Source of the DNA: Struthidea cinerea
Lineage: Eukaryota > Chordata > Aves > Passeriformes > Corcoracidae
Direction of reading: 5' to 3'
Assembly: GCA_013397865.1 (NCBI GenBank)
Contig: VZTI01001765.1
Location: forward strand, 362,202-426,201
DNA: 64,000 nucleotides
The position numbers were made by a program, and so were the translations under genes. The notes beneath the pieces are model-generated. The model saw only the letters and a program-made list of their open reading frames with translations. It had not been told where the DNA came from and did no database searches. Shown here one piece after another: positions 37,875 to 51,265 of this stretch; the first letter of the stretch is position 1; every line of letters begins with the position of its first letter.

Positions 37875-38121
37875 AATAGGTGGATTTAGATGGGATATTG
37901 GGCAGGAATTGTTCCCTGTGAGGGTGGGCAGGCCCTGGCACAGGGTGCCCAGAGCAGCTGTGGCTGCCCCTGGATCCCTGGCAGTGCCCAAGGCCAGGCT
38001 GGACATTGGGGCTTGGAGCAGCCTGGGACAGTGGGAGGTGTCCCTGCCCATGGCAGGTCGGTGGAACTGGCTGGGTTTTAAGATCCCTTCCAAACCAAAC
38101 CAGCCTATAATTCTATAATTC
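37875..38121 (+). mobile_element. CR1 LINE 3' fragment, plus strand
   Basis: It contains 'gatattgggcaggaattg', 'agggtgggcaggccctggc' and 'cctgcccatggcaggt', and ends in 'ctataattctataattc', a variant of the CR1 terminal repeat. It is nearly identical to 21684-21966. About 250 bp remain. It lies 4.6 kb after exon 3, in the opposite orientation to the 24.8-kb copy on the other side of that exon. Confidence 0.93.
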
Positions 38122-38526
38122 AAATATTAGATAGATCTTTTCTTGAGGAGACGATTTTTGTAATAAATTTTTCCTTACTTCGTGTCAGAAAATGCTTTTA
38201 CCGTTCGGTGCCGCCCTGTTCAACAAGAGCAGGCGAGATCCATTTGGTTAAAGTGATGGACACATGCCCTTGGTTCTCAGAGCATGACACTAAGACTTCA
38301 AATGAAAAACATTTGAGATCTTACTGGTATTAATATTTACATGAAAATTATCCTTATATGCTTACATAACAACTATATCACGTTTGTCCTTAAAATACTT
38401 AACTGATATGGGTGTGAAATTGGATTTCAAAAAGGGTCTCTCCTCCTCCTGAAAATAATGCCCTAGAGGCTTTTATTGATTGCAAAAAGAAAAAAAAGAC
38501 TTCTTTAATGATTACTATGATGATTA

Positions 38527-38585
38527 TTGGACCTGGATGATCTTTTTGGTCCCTTCCAACACAAACCATTTTATGATTCTATGGG
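38527..38585 (+). mobile_element. CR1 LINE terminal fragment, plus strand
   Basis: 'ttggacctggatgatctttttggtcccttccaac' and 'aaaccattttatgattctatgg' are the last ~60 bp of a CR1 element. Nothing further 5' is recognisable. Confidence 0.8.
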
Positions 38586-39640
38586 GATCAGAAAAGAGAA
38601 ACCAAACCAGATTTTTTTTTTTTTTTCTTAAGTTATTGAAATGCAACTTTCAAAAGAAGAGGATGAGATGTTTAATCTGCTTCTGTGTCACCCTCAAACC
38701 ATAAAGGATGAATCTGGTCAAGTCTCAAAGACTTCAGTTTCCTGCCCACTGCACAGCAGGATCTGGAGTTGTGGTTTTGTGACATGTCCCAGGCTGTCTT
38801 TTGGGCCACAGTGATTTTGCTGTGGTGTGCAAAGCTATTCTATTTCACACATTTCCAAGAGGAAAATCATGTTTCAGAATTATTCTAAGGGAAGGGATTT
38901 GCCATTCCCCCAGGGTCTGTACCACAGATTTACTGTCTTGCTGAACTTGGTTTACTCATTTGTAGCAATTCCTTTTCTTTTTCTTCTCGAACTGCATATT
39001 TTACTTTTTTTTCCAGTGCCTGCAGCTAGCTTGCTAATTACTTTTCCATCTATTCCAAGCAAAATATAGACTACACCAGAAAATTTTATAAAGGTCATAT
39101 TGAACCCCGTTCTGATGGAAATGATGCTTATGCAGTAAAAATAGTTCTAGATGCCAGGTGGCACTGAAGGCTATTAGAGTAGCCTGTTGCATTTGAAAGC
39201 TGGAAATCTTGCTTAGGTCAGGAATGAAAATCAATTAGTATTTTTAGCCTATCCCTTAGTGACTGTCTGTCCATATATCATAAAAATAACACAGTTTGGC
39301 AAAATTGCTCACTTCTTTCCAAGATGGACAAAAAAAGGGAGCTAGGAGGTTGAGATTAGCCTGCAGTGCTGGCAGCTGCCTGAGAAACTCATACATGGGC
39401 ATTTTTCCATAATATGCATCATTTCAGGGGGTGATATTTGTGGTGGTTATACAACATTCATCACAATGTACACACACAAGTGGAAGATCACATGGTATCC
39501 CTTAAAGTAGATACTGCTTTACATCATTAACTTTTTTTTCTGGTCTCTTTTCCTTTTCTTGCCTGAATTTTGAGGCAGAAGTTTTCCAAGATGAAGCTTT
39601 TCAGGCCGGGCATCTGCCTCAGACTGAACTCAGCTCAGAT

Positions 39641-39763
39641 CAAAGCCAGGTTGCGTGGGGGTTTGAGAAACCTGGTCTAGTGGAAGGTGTCGCTGCCGAT
39701 GGCAGAGGGTGGAACTGGATGATATTTTAAAGTCCCTTTCCAGCCCCAATTCTATGATTCTAT
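39641..39763 (+). mobile_element. CR1 LINE terminal fragment, plus strand
   Basis: 'caaagccaggttgcgtgggg', 'gaaacctggtctagtggaag' and 'tggcagagggtggaactgg' lead to 'aattctatgattctatt', the CR1 3' terminal repeat. About 120 bp, moderately diverged. Confidence 0.85.
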
Positions 39764-40159
39764 TAAACGAGGTGAATATACAGTCTCCTGGTACCAGGTC
39801 TGTACCAACAGGGTAGCTTCACACAAGTACCGCTTTTCCACCTGGGAAGCAGTGCTCCCCAAAAAGAGGTTTCACAGGTGTCTTCTCCTTGCTAGGACAG
39901 ATAAAAAGGTCAGGACTAGCTCTAGCTCTAGACAGTTAAGAGAAGTGAATAAAAAAGCCAAAGATTATTGTTTGATATTCATTTCTTCATCCTCTGAAGG
40001 TGGAGCAGGAATAAGCAAGATGAACAAACTACTGTTCTTGTTGCTGCAGGGATCTCAGTGGACCCTGCTGCTCCTTGAGTCCTTGGTACTCTCAAGAAGT
40101 GGAGTTGAAATACAGGAGGACTGTGAAAAAAGAGCACCTTTTTTGGAGGGGGGGACACA

Positions 40160-40290
40160 ATGTTTTGGAAGCGTTCAAGGAACACTGAATGTGGCACTCA
40201 GTGATCTGACAAGGAGGGGATCGGTCACAGGTTGGACTCGATGCTCTTGGAGGGTTTTTTTCCAACCTCACTGAATCTGGGATTCTGTGA
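40160..40290 (+). mobile_element. CR1 LINE terminal fragment of a different subfamily, plus strand
   Basis: 'ttggaagcgttcaaggaac', 'gatcggtcacaggttggactcgatg' and 'ccaacctcactgaatctgg' end at 'gattctgtgaa'. The 3' end resembles the 53-kb copy (ggttggactcgatg) rather than the 21.7/37.9-kb type. It lies 400 bp after another CR1 tail in the same direction. Confidence 0.82.
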
Positions 40291-42639
40291 AAAGTCCAAA
40301 CATGATAGAGAAGAGTTGACAAAAATCCTCTCCTGCTAGAAAGGACAGATTTTTGTCTGAGAAGTGCTGAAAGCCAAGATAAGAAATTTGTGTGGAAAGA
40401 AGATGACAGGCAAAAAAATGGGATTAATGAGTCAATCATGGGCACAGAGGGAGTGGGTCTGAAGACAGGCATGCAAAGAGAAAGGCAGCAGTGGGATGAT
40501 CTGCATGGGGTTGGCTGCTGTTGCAAGGGCTGTTTCCTTCACAGAGACTTTTCATTTCTGACTCCCTCTTCCAGAGCACCCGTGCTCTCCTGCTCTCTCC
40601 TTTGTGCTTGTGCTAGCACTGCACAGCTCTGTGTGGAGCTACGTCAGGTGGCTGTTCCAGCTGAAAGTGCCTCATCCATAATGCAATTCCCCAGTGTTTG
40701 CTTGGTTCAGCTCCTGGATCTGTCTTTCCACGCAGGGGCATGTGTGCTCCCAGTGGGGAGGGGAATTGGGTGGGAATGTGTGTTAAAAGTTAGAGTGAAG
40801 AAGAAGAAATTGTCATCTCCGGTGAGATACTGGGATTAAATTTCACTAAAGTTTCCAATCCAGTTGTTAGATATATGGAAAGTGAAATAAAAAGAAGCAA
40901 ATACTAATGAGAGCACACCAAACAGGATTAGTGGTTGGTTGAGGATTTGGAAGCAGGTTAACAAGCCTGATGAAAAGGACTCTAATCAAAAAATAGCATC
41001 ACAAAGAGGCTTACTGTATGCTTACTTTGGGTTTAAATAGCCTTATGACCATTTTTAAAGCACTGGATCGACTGTGAAAACCCAAAGAGTACTGAGGAAG
41101 GAATTTCACTCCTTTACAGTGCAAATTTAAGTGGTTTTTAGTTGCCAAGGCCTTGTATTGCACATCAATTCAGGAGGCAAAAAACATTGAATAACGACCC
41201 ATTTGTGGAACAACTGGTCGTGTACAAAGGTAGTACAAGATAGCAAAGGTAAAGAGCATAAAATAAGTGTGCATTTAAAGATGCTAAGCATATTTTTCAT
41301 GGCTAACCACCCAGACCTTCCCATGCAGACATTTTAACCCAAATAGTATTCATTGCTGTAAGGTTTGAGTGGTGGAATATGTGTTTTGAGTGCCTCTTTT
41401 GGCACACACACACCCGCTGGCGGTTGTGCATTTGACACTGAATTGTGCCAACACTGTTTGTTCTGTAGCCTTATTTTTGGGCAGCAGCTCAGCGACAGAA
41501 TGGGTAGATGCCACCCCATCCTGATTTCCTCTTCAAGAGGGAAGAGTCCAATTTAGCTCAGTCTTGGCTGTCAAGGAGAAGAAGCACTTGAAGAGGATGA
41601 GTCTTCCCAGTTAGTCAGATACTTAAAATAAAGGCAGCAGTTATTCCTGTGTTTTCTTTACATGTAGATGCAGTGTACGTGTATCGGAGCTTGTTTGGAT
41701 AATGTCAGTCAGGAATAAACTCTGAATTGTATAAATCCCTTTTCCTGCTTTCCAGAGGAAGGACCACAAGTGAATCTCGAATTTGGTGTCTAAACACATA
41801 TGAGTATGCACACATTTATCACTCGTCTCCTGAGGTTTCCAGGAGCTCATCTTTTGTAAAGCTGTTGATTTATTATTTTTATAATTTTTCTTCACTTTAT
41901 TATTTCATGGTATCTCTTTCCACAATATATATTTAACATATTAAATGGTCTGTGCTTCAAGGTTTTTCAGCCTAAAAATAAATCTAGATCCATTCATAAC
42001 TGTACTGATGCAAGATGCTGAAGGTCGGGGTGTAAATAATTCCAGTTATGTAAAATAAACCAGAGTGGATGTGATGAGGCTTCCTGAAATCTAATGATTT
42101 TCAGGTGAAGCTGTGCACTCTTCTTCCTGACTATTTCAACATAAGATTTGTAGATTCTCAGCAAAGTTAACAAGTGTGAGTCCTCAAAGTACCCTTGGCG
42201 TGACTTTAGTGCTCCAGTGTCATGTTTGAAAAAGGTACCAGGAAAGGCTTAAATTGGAAATATAATAAAATCAATAAACAAAGAAACAGTAGAAAAAAGT
42301 AATCTGGTTAGAAAGAAATGGAAAGGTTTAAGTATTGAAAGCTGTCCAGTTGTTGGGTGAAAATAAGCAAGAGAAAGAAAAGAAGCAAACCCCAATATTT
42401 TAATATTAAAACCAATAAAGAATTGCCACTGTCAGATATTATTATTAACACTCCCCTTGCTATGATATTAAACAGCAGGATGAATGGGAAATATATTACA
42501 ATATATGCAATATTTACACAATCTCTACATTTTTTAAGTGTATGAAACACCCAAGGAAAACCTTTTTGATATGTTCAGTCATGTACCTTGTGTGTTTGTT
42601 GTCCTAGGATTTTTTTTATCATTTCATATCTCTTTAAAA

Positions 42640-42669
42640 TAATTAATTTAATTAATTAATTTTTTTATC
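42640..42669. repeat. (TTAA)n-like simple repeat
   Basis: aattaatttaattaattaatt is a short palindromic AT repeat followed by a T run. Simple-sequence DNA only. Confidence 0.65.
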
Positions 42670-44174
42670 AATAGCTCTTGTTTAGTAAGAAAAAAGACAA
42701 TGAACAAAAGTCTACTCTGATTTTTGGGGAAAAAAAAAGTTAATTCTTACAACCTCACATTTTCAGTAATTCATATTTAATTATATCTGAGTGTTAAAGA
42801 ACCTAAGCAGGTTGGCTTTAGGGTGGCTGCTAAAGAAAGAGTGAAGGAAATGCCAAGGAAAGCTCTCTGGCAGGTGACAAAGTAGAAAGAACATGGCTGA
42901 ACTGAGAGAATTTGGTACTTCTGTTAAATCCAGACTCTTTTGGGGCTGGTTGTATAAGCAGGGAAAGATGTGACATTTAGGATCATTTCCTGATGTAGGT
43001 TCATGGGCGGCAAGAAGGCTGTGAGAAGGAAAGGTTTGCAGCACGTTTCATTGAGCTGGTAGGTAAAACAGACAAACATCAGACAAGTGATGGTTTCTTC
43101 CTGTCTAATCTCCCCCAAACACCTCCCAAGTAAAACAAAAACCATCTCTGCTATCCCAAACTCTCTTGGCTCTGACTTCCGTCAGTACTGTTTGCCATAA
43201 GGGATTCCTAGAATAGTTGTATCTCGTATTTTGAGTTCTTTAAGTCTGTCACAGTTCCAACAGAGAAAAAAAAAATGTTGAAGGAAGATTTGGCCTTATT
43301 ATTTTAACAAACAGTGACTTGTTATTTGTCATTAATACTGACAGAGACTAAACAGCCCTCTTTAAACTGTGTCGCTGAAACAACATAACAGGTAAAAGTC
43401 AGATGTATTTCTTGTCATAAAGAGAATATAAATTGCTTAAGGGGCATGGAAATATCAAGCAAAGGCTTGAATGAGTTTACTCAGACACAACCATGGGGAT
43501 TTCTGCACATATACAGCTACTTCTTAGATGATTTCTTGCAATAACAAATATGTACCACGTCATTCACATCATTTTTATTCGTGTATTTACTTTCCACATG
43601 GTAATGACTGTTTGTAAGAGCCAAGACCTTCCTGTTTTCTTTTGTCTTAGAAATTGAATAGATTCTTTTTTTATTGTATATTATTTTGAAGTTTTACTAC
43701 TGCAATTAAAATGCACTTTGCTTTTTTCTACTGGAAATCTTTTAGACAAACCATGCTTTACCTCAGAACATAAATGCCCATTATTAGGCTTAAGGAAAGA
43801 ATGATATGTGGCATTCAGCTGCCTATCTACTGTGTAGTCATATTTGTAGTAGTTTAAAAAAAATATTTTGGAAACAATTTTGAAAATTATTTTTGGATTT
43901 TTTTCTTTTTTTTTTATTTACATAAAACTGTTGTCTTTCAGTAGTCTTCCTTACAAATAAATGCCATGTGGCTTCAAAACAAAATCGTGGCAAAAACATT
44001 TACATGAGATCCACAGTACTGTAAAGTAACAAAATGCTAAATGAAAATTATCAGCGTGACTGAAGATAAGTAAAAGGCCAAAAGATTTCCCAGTCCAGTT
44101 CTTATTCAAGACACAACGTCCACTGGCTGCCATGGGAGTTGTGGCTGTATGACAACTATTGGGATAAAAATAAC

Positions 44175-44238
44175 AATTATGAAATTGTAATATGCTCCAA
44201 TTATGAACGAAATTGTAATTTTAATCGTAACACGCTCC
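44175..44238. repeat. Imperfect tandem duplication
   Basis: aattatgaaattgtaatatgctcc (44175-44198, with the 20 central bases the clearest part) is followed at once by a longer diverged copy ending cacgctcc (44238). The second copy carries small insertions. Confidence 0.6.
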
Positions 44239-47200
44239 CATGAATGTCCAGTTGTCTCTCACTAAAATAATGTGAAATATACTTTTATGTACTTCAAAAG
44301 TTATTTGTGTCAAATGACCTGAGAAATGCCTTGGAATTCCTGGAGTTTTGTTGAAATGGCTACAACAGTTGCAATGAAGAAGCCACAGCCCAAGAACAAA
44401 AAGGTCTGGGTAGAGATTTATATATTCAATTTGCCTGCAGCACCATATTTTAACATTGACTTGCAAAGCATGCATTAACACTCTACAGTAATATTACAAG
44501 TCAGTGTTACAGTTATTCATGAATTTCATTAGTTTCGACTTTTCGACAGTATTTTGTCCTGTTCAAACTGCAGAACAATTTATTTATTAATATACACGAA
44601 GGAAAAGAGTAAGAGTATTTCAATATCTTTCCATGGTGAACCAAAACGTCTCAATTTTCTTTTTTTAATCCAGCCTCCTAAATGACTACTATTTTTTTTT
44701 TTTTTTTCCTCTGCGGAAGAGTTAGCTGGGCATTTTTTTTAAACAAAACACAACTCAAAAATCCTGCCAGGCGTGTGCTCTGCTCTCACCTCTCTTCTAT
44801 CCCAATACAGGGAATAGAAGGTGTAAGGCAATGTACTTCTCACCAAGCCTTGTTTCCATCTCAACTCTTGCTAGCGGATTACAGGCAATAAGATACAATG
44901 TCCTATGAAATTCCAAATAAGATTTTTGCCCCAAACTGTTTAAGTCATGCAGTTGGAGGTGTCTGATGAGCTACCCATGACGCAGCTGAGGGTGGACACC
45001 GGGAAAGACTGTGTGGCTCTGCTGCCAAAAGATTTTTCCTTTTTATGTATTTTTCATATATTCGTAGCTCTGTATTGTATAATTCTATAGTTTCTTAGTT
45101 GACTCCAGTACTTTTCCTACCCTGTTAGGCGAACACATTCCTGGAATCCTGTTCCAGTCTTGCTTCTTTAGAGAACCAAGGCCACTCTTCCATTTTCCCA
45201 CGTATTTAGACATAAAAAATGTAGGACTAAAAGCAAGGGGGGAGGCTTCGTTAGGAGGCTGAACCAAGAGGGGAATTATTTCATGAACTGTACTTTTAAT
45301 TGGAGATTCTTGTCAATTAAACTAATTTGATAAACTGATAAAATTGTTTAAGCCCTGTATCACGTGTGCATTCCTCCACAGGTACGCCTGGAGGACCTTC
45401 AAAAAGTGGTATCATCTTTTTATCACCTTAATCTTGTTTGGTTCTTGATTTTAGGGGCTATCAGGCAGCTCCAGTGGAAGTCTGCCATTCCATTCCCTAA
45501 AGGAAGAAATTAATTCCCTGGGGAGTGCTGCAGTTCAGGCCCCAGCCGTCGAAGGAAAAAATTACCTGGGCTGAGAACTCTACTTTAACTTCTTGTTATA
45601 ACAAACTATTACATTGTGTGCAATAACACAAGCAGGAATTTTAAGTTAAAGCATTTTTTTTGTCAGAAAACACCAGTCTGCAGTCTTGCTATGCAGGATT
45701 TGCTACCATTACCCACCAAAATAAGTCAGTACTTCCATCCAGGTGCAACCAACTTCATGTGAACCACATCAATCACAAGCAATTGACTTGTGTTTCTGCT
45801 GTGGATGTAGCTGGTGCAAAGGAAGCAGATCGCAAGTGATCCTGCTGTGTGTCTTCCAAACTGAAGGCTCGTGACTGCAAACATGGGTTGTGATTTTAAA
45901 CTGGGATGTTCAATCACTGTGTGGGTTTCTGGGTTGACAAAAAACCTATATGGAGCAGGAGTGGGAGATAAGGAGAAAAAGGAGAAAAATGGTCTAGCTA
46001 GGAAAGGAGAAAAAGTTGGAGAGTAGTGACAGGATCTGGAATTCAAAAGGATTTAGGGGTTTTTTACATGGAAATAGAAGAGTTTGATGACAGCCTGGGA
46101 AAAGAAGTGGAAGAGGAAAGGATATATTTCCTCTGTCCTACATCCTCAGGGAAATAAATGACTGGAGTGTAACTCTTCTCTATTTCCCTTGGTTTCTGCT
46201 GTGGACAACTTTATGCCTATTTGGACTATATATATTTCACATTTAGTGATTCTCTTTCATCATTTTTTAATAATATTTCATGTCCTAAGGATAACCACCC
46301 TCTGAGGTTCTCTTCTGCTCTTTCTATGTCATTAATGCAACACTCGTAATTAGGACCTGACTCATACAAATATGAATAGCCTAAGTTTAGGCTGTGACAT
46401 TTTTTAGTTCCCACTGGAATCCTCAGCAAGAAGACTAACTGGATTTATTCTATTTGCTGTTATAATTAAGGTTCACATAATCTTTGCAGGTTTTTTTTTT
46501 TTCATTTTCCAGTTATAGCACAACATGGAGAAAAAGGATGAGAAGTCCTGATCGTTGGCAGTTTAAAGTGCAGTGAAACAATGAAAAATGACATCTTCAT
46601 ATATGATGGCAAGAATTACGGTGATAAAAAATAACACTGTTGCACAGAAATCCCAATTGCAATTGAGGTTCTGCATTAGGTACCAAACCATATATAGTTT
46701 CTTTATTGCTGGGTCTGTTTTACTTAAGCCATTGTCAATGCAGTAAACACAGACATGGATTTGTTCCAACCATGTAGAAAATGGATTTGGAGAGTTTATT
46801 TTAATGCAGAATCTGTAGACATTAGTGCTGTCAGGACTGCATTTTTGAACTAAATCTTCCAGACATTCCAACTGAAATCTAATCTAATATTTCTCTGAAT
46901 GTTTTAGCATTAAAAATTCACGTCTGCAGTCCTTCCGCAAAGGTTTTACAAAATGATTCTCCGTGTTTGCAGAGGGTGGGTTTTTTTCTGTTTGATGTAA
47001 ACCAGAATCAACTGAAAAACAAATTTGGAAAATATTTCTAATGCAAGTTGGAAAATTAATCCGGTTTTAGCAATGATACAAAGTAAATCACAAACGGAGT
47101 GCAGCAACCAAGATGCCACACTTGGGTCAGAAAGAGTGGCAGAAGTCAGACAAAGGATCATCTTGGAGAAAAATAGCAATGATGCTGCCTGAGTGGAAAG

Positions 47201-48507
47201 TTGGAGGAGGGGAAGGAAAAGGCCTTGAAAATGTATTTTCTGTAAACTGAGCAGGTGTTCTCTGTGAAGATAAAATCCTCCTGTGGAAGGTGACGCAGAG
47301 ATGCAGAACAGGTCTCACACTGACATTTCCTAAGGAGGTTTATGAGAGAGCTGGTGGTGGGAGAACACTGTGGGCATTATTCAGAAATATATATTTAGGC
47401 GACAAAGGGTACAAAGAGGTGGAAAACAGCACCGAAAATTGGCAAAGAAAGTTCTTAGGCTTGGAAGCTGAGGCATATGAAGAGAAATAATGGAAGAGAT
47501 CTTGGGGAAAATGTCCTGTTGTGCATTGAGCATTTTCCCCAGCTTTTAGAGTATTTTCATGTCTCACCCTCTGTAAAATCAGTACAGAGTGTAGTGCCTG
47601 CTGCACTCACCATGCCTCAGATTTGGGTATAATTTGCCATCAAAGGCTTGGGTGAGAAGTTTAAGACTCTTAAGGAAAGGCATTGTGCAGCCATCAAGTA
47701 TAAATTGCATCTTTTCAGAAAATATTCCAGCTATTCAGCTTAAAAGAGGTTGGGAGATGGCTGGACAAGCAGTTTAAATTTCTTCTCCGTAGAAGAATTC
47801 TACAGAACGGAATTGGAGGGAAATGTGCAGAAATGACCCAAAAGCGTTTTGCACTCAGGGGGCAAACTTTATCTTTTGCTGCATCCACATGGAGACACCT
47901 TGATCATTATAATCAGCACGCTCCATTTGCTGCATTAACAACAAGATAAATATTTAATCACAGTGCAATTATGTCTGGATCTCTGCCATTAGTTTATAAT
48001 GAATATATAGGCAGATAGAAACTAATACACTACTAATTCACTTACGAGCCAGGCTGAACAGATTTTTTTTTTAATTTTTTTTCCCCGCAAAGCTGGTATT
48101 TTGAGAATGTTCATGAGATGACAGTGTGTGTCATCTAATTACTTCTTCTGCTTTCATCCATTAGCTGGAATAACATGCAGCAAGCAGTTATTGTTATCAA
48201 TATTCCACATAAACTGTGAATGATGTTCTGCAGTGCCTATTTTCAGCTTGAAATAACCAAACAAAAAGCAAGGTGTGGGTCAATACATATTTGTTGATGC
48301 AAGGTACATTTGTATCCTAACAGTAAAATAGAATCAACAGCAGCAAATTCAAAAAGGAATTTTTTGAAGGGTAGGAAAGAGCCATTGTGGTTTGGTTCAT
48401 TTCCTTTTCTCTTTATTTTAAAAATATTTGAGTATGCTGGGAAGGAAAGAATTTCTTGTCACACTCCAGAAGATTTGAAGGAAGAGTTAGTTCAAAATGC
48501 ATCAAGT

Positions 48508-48530
48508 TTATCATGATCATCATCATCACC
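48508..48530. repeat. Short (ATC)n microsatellite
   Basis: tcatgatcatcatcatcacc, a short trinucleotide run. Confidence 0.7.
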
Positions 48531-51176
48531 ATTAACTGATGACCATCAGTTTGTCATGCTGCACCAGTATGACTGGAGTTGGGCCCTAAAATGTTTAGAT
48601 ATTTGTGTATATTTTTGACTTTCACTACTTTATTTTGCTTTATTGCAGAATTACTTTTAGGCGACAAAAAAGAAAAGAGTTTTTGAGTAAGAATGAGAAA
48701 ATACTGGGCTATAAAACATCAGTTCTTTACTGCTGATGCTCCATGCTTTAGTGGCAGAATGAGCATGTTCTAGAAGACATTTTCGTGGTTGCAGTGCCTT
48801 CAGAAGGTCAAGAGCACATCTGCTGGGAACGTGCTCCTCAAATGTCCCCAAAACCATGCACCGCAAGGCAGGCAGCTGGGTGCATTCAAAACCAGCCTCT
48901 GTGCCGGGTAAAGTCTTCACAATAATATTGAATTAACAGCCAAAGTAGTAAATGTGAGGAAGATCAGAGACCCTCAAAAGCTTTTGTTATTTTCCTGACC
49001 TTTTTGTGCAATAAAGTGGTTTTCTGTCAGAACCTGTGGGGACAATCCTGATGAATTTGAATGCTCGTCTGTGTGTCTCCGTGGAAAGTGGTCTCTTTTG
49101 AATAGGATTAGGTTATACTTTGGATTTGTGTCTGCTGAAGTGTGCATTCTGCAATCTCACATTCGAAGGGGCAGACCTTTCAAAAATCCATTTTGAGTTT
49201 TTAAAAGGGTGATGAGGAAAGAAAAAGGTCAGTATACTTCTGGAAAAAAGGCGGTCTATCATCTTGCATATAATGGTGTGTAATTTTTAGCTGTGTGAAG
49301 AAAACAAATACCTCAGTTAGAAAATCATGTCAAATATAAAGACTCAGAAATTAAACCCATCACAAATATTTGTAAAATATCTAGTGCAGATTTTTGCTCA
49401 TTTCCATGGTGGGATGGTTCAGCTTTGTCCTCAGGTTGCAGGAACTGCTGAGCAGAGGCAGTGGAGTGTTGGATTACATGGACACTGAGCCTAATTCAGT
49501 GTGATTATCCTTAACTTCCTCACCATGGGCAGCTTGTGCCGTTCTGCTAGCTCCTGCAGCAAGGAGGCTGATTCTTGCCCTCCCATAAAGTTCAAATAAG
49601 TTGTTTGTGACACTGTCTTCCTCTGCACCTACTGATTTCGAAATACAGGAGTTCCTGCTAAGTGAGCTCTGTCACAGCTTTTTTTTGAAGACTTTGCTTT
49701 GGCAGAGGAAGCACCTAAAGTATCATGTATGATCCAAACATGGAGGAAAAATTCAAATTACTGATGTTAAAACTGTGTGAGACACCTCTGATGAAAATTT
49801 CAATTTATCAGAGGGGGAAAAGCCTTATTTGACATTCTTGTAAAGCCAAGAGGAACTTAAGAAAAGCTGTTGCCACAAAGCCACGCAGCTGGAGAGTACT
49901 TTTCTTTAAAATGAAGAGCAAAACTATTTGATACCTTTTATTAGTTTGATGGTAGCTCCCAACATTTGTTTTGATGGGATTTGCAGCTTATTATATCATC
50001 AGAATAACATTATCTATTAATCCTACTTCAGTAATACTCCACAGAATAAATGAAGCAATTAGCTTTGTATTTTCGCCTTGATGTATATCAAGGTCAATAT
50101 CTAATTTAGTATTCTTCATTAAAGTCATATTATTTCTACATGAAGAGAAAATGGATTGATGCCATCAAAAGTGTTAATGTTTTTATTTCTTTTTCCTTAA
50201 TTTTACTGGTAAAAAAATGGGCTATTTTGCATGTTTCACTCCACTGTAGTATACATTTTTTGTCTTTATTTTCTCCTTACATTTTTTTAATCTGTCTCTT
50301 AATCTTGACTTAGTAAGAAAAGGTGGGATTTGAGTTTTGGTCACCTTTCTGTTTTAGCACACTTTTGTTGGGAATCCAACTGCATCAGGAAAATGGGCTG
50401 ACGCTGATTTCTTGTTTAATGACATCCCCTGCAATTTTTGAATGCCTTTCCCACCAAAGCATCAGCAGATTTTATGTTTGGCAAAATAAATGCTTATGCC
50501 GTTTTTTAGAGGGTGTCACTGAACAGTTTTCCTTGCTTTCCTGGCTTTATCTGCTATAGACAAGCTGATGGTTTTTCTCAAACACGCATTTTCCACTGCA
50601 GTATTGCATGACACAAGAGTTTATTATGAAATTTTCGTTGACTCTACCTGTCAAAGGAGAAAACAGATAACATGATTCTGCCTTGAGCCCCTTTGCAACT
50701 CTGCTGAGGATGCATTTGTTTGATTCATACATCTATAAAGTCTCAGAGGTTTTAGTAAGAACATCTAAAATTTAAAACCTGCTATGCTTTAAGTTAACTT
50801 TCAATATTTTTTCAAAAACAGCATGGGATTTCAATTGACTAACAGAATGATGTATTTTGGACTATACTTGTTATGTTGGCTAATACCCCTGGAACTGAAC
50901 AATGAAGGACTCAAAAGAGCAGCAAAGTGAATAGATCTATTACTTTGAGTGCACAATTAATCTTGCTGACATTATTTTATATGAACATGGATAAAAATGC
51001 CTGGAAACCACACCATTGAATTCCTCTGCTCATTAATATTGATCAAATGTTGTTGTTCTCTTTGTGTTGGAAGCCACTTAAAGATTATCTGTAAAAGTAT
51101 TACAGCGCTATTGATTTGAAAATAAAAACAATCCCTGAAGTCCACTGTTTTTGAAAATTAGTTCACGTATTTGGTT

Positions 51177-51265
51177 TGTTCTTTTGTTGGTTTTTTGGTG
51201 GTTTTTTTTTTTTTTTTTTGGTTAGTTTTTGCTTTTTTGGGGTTTTTTTTGGGTTTTTTTTGGTA
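51177..51265. repeat. T-rich low-complexity block
   Basis: Poly(T) runs separated by G or GG, including a stretch of 17 or more T and repeated ggttttttttgg units. T-rich on the + strand. Confidence 0.88.

Noticed and set aside
39852..40839. Several open frames of 140-149 codons on both strands
   Set aside because: Part overlaps a CR1 tail. The translations show no known domain, no matching splice structure and no codon pattern.
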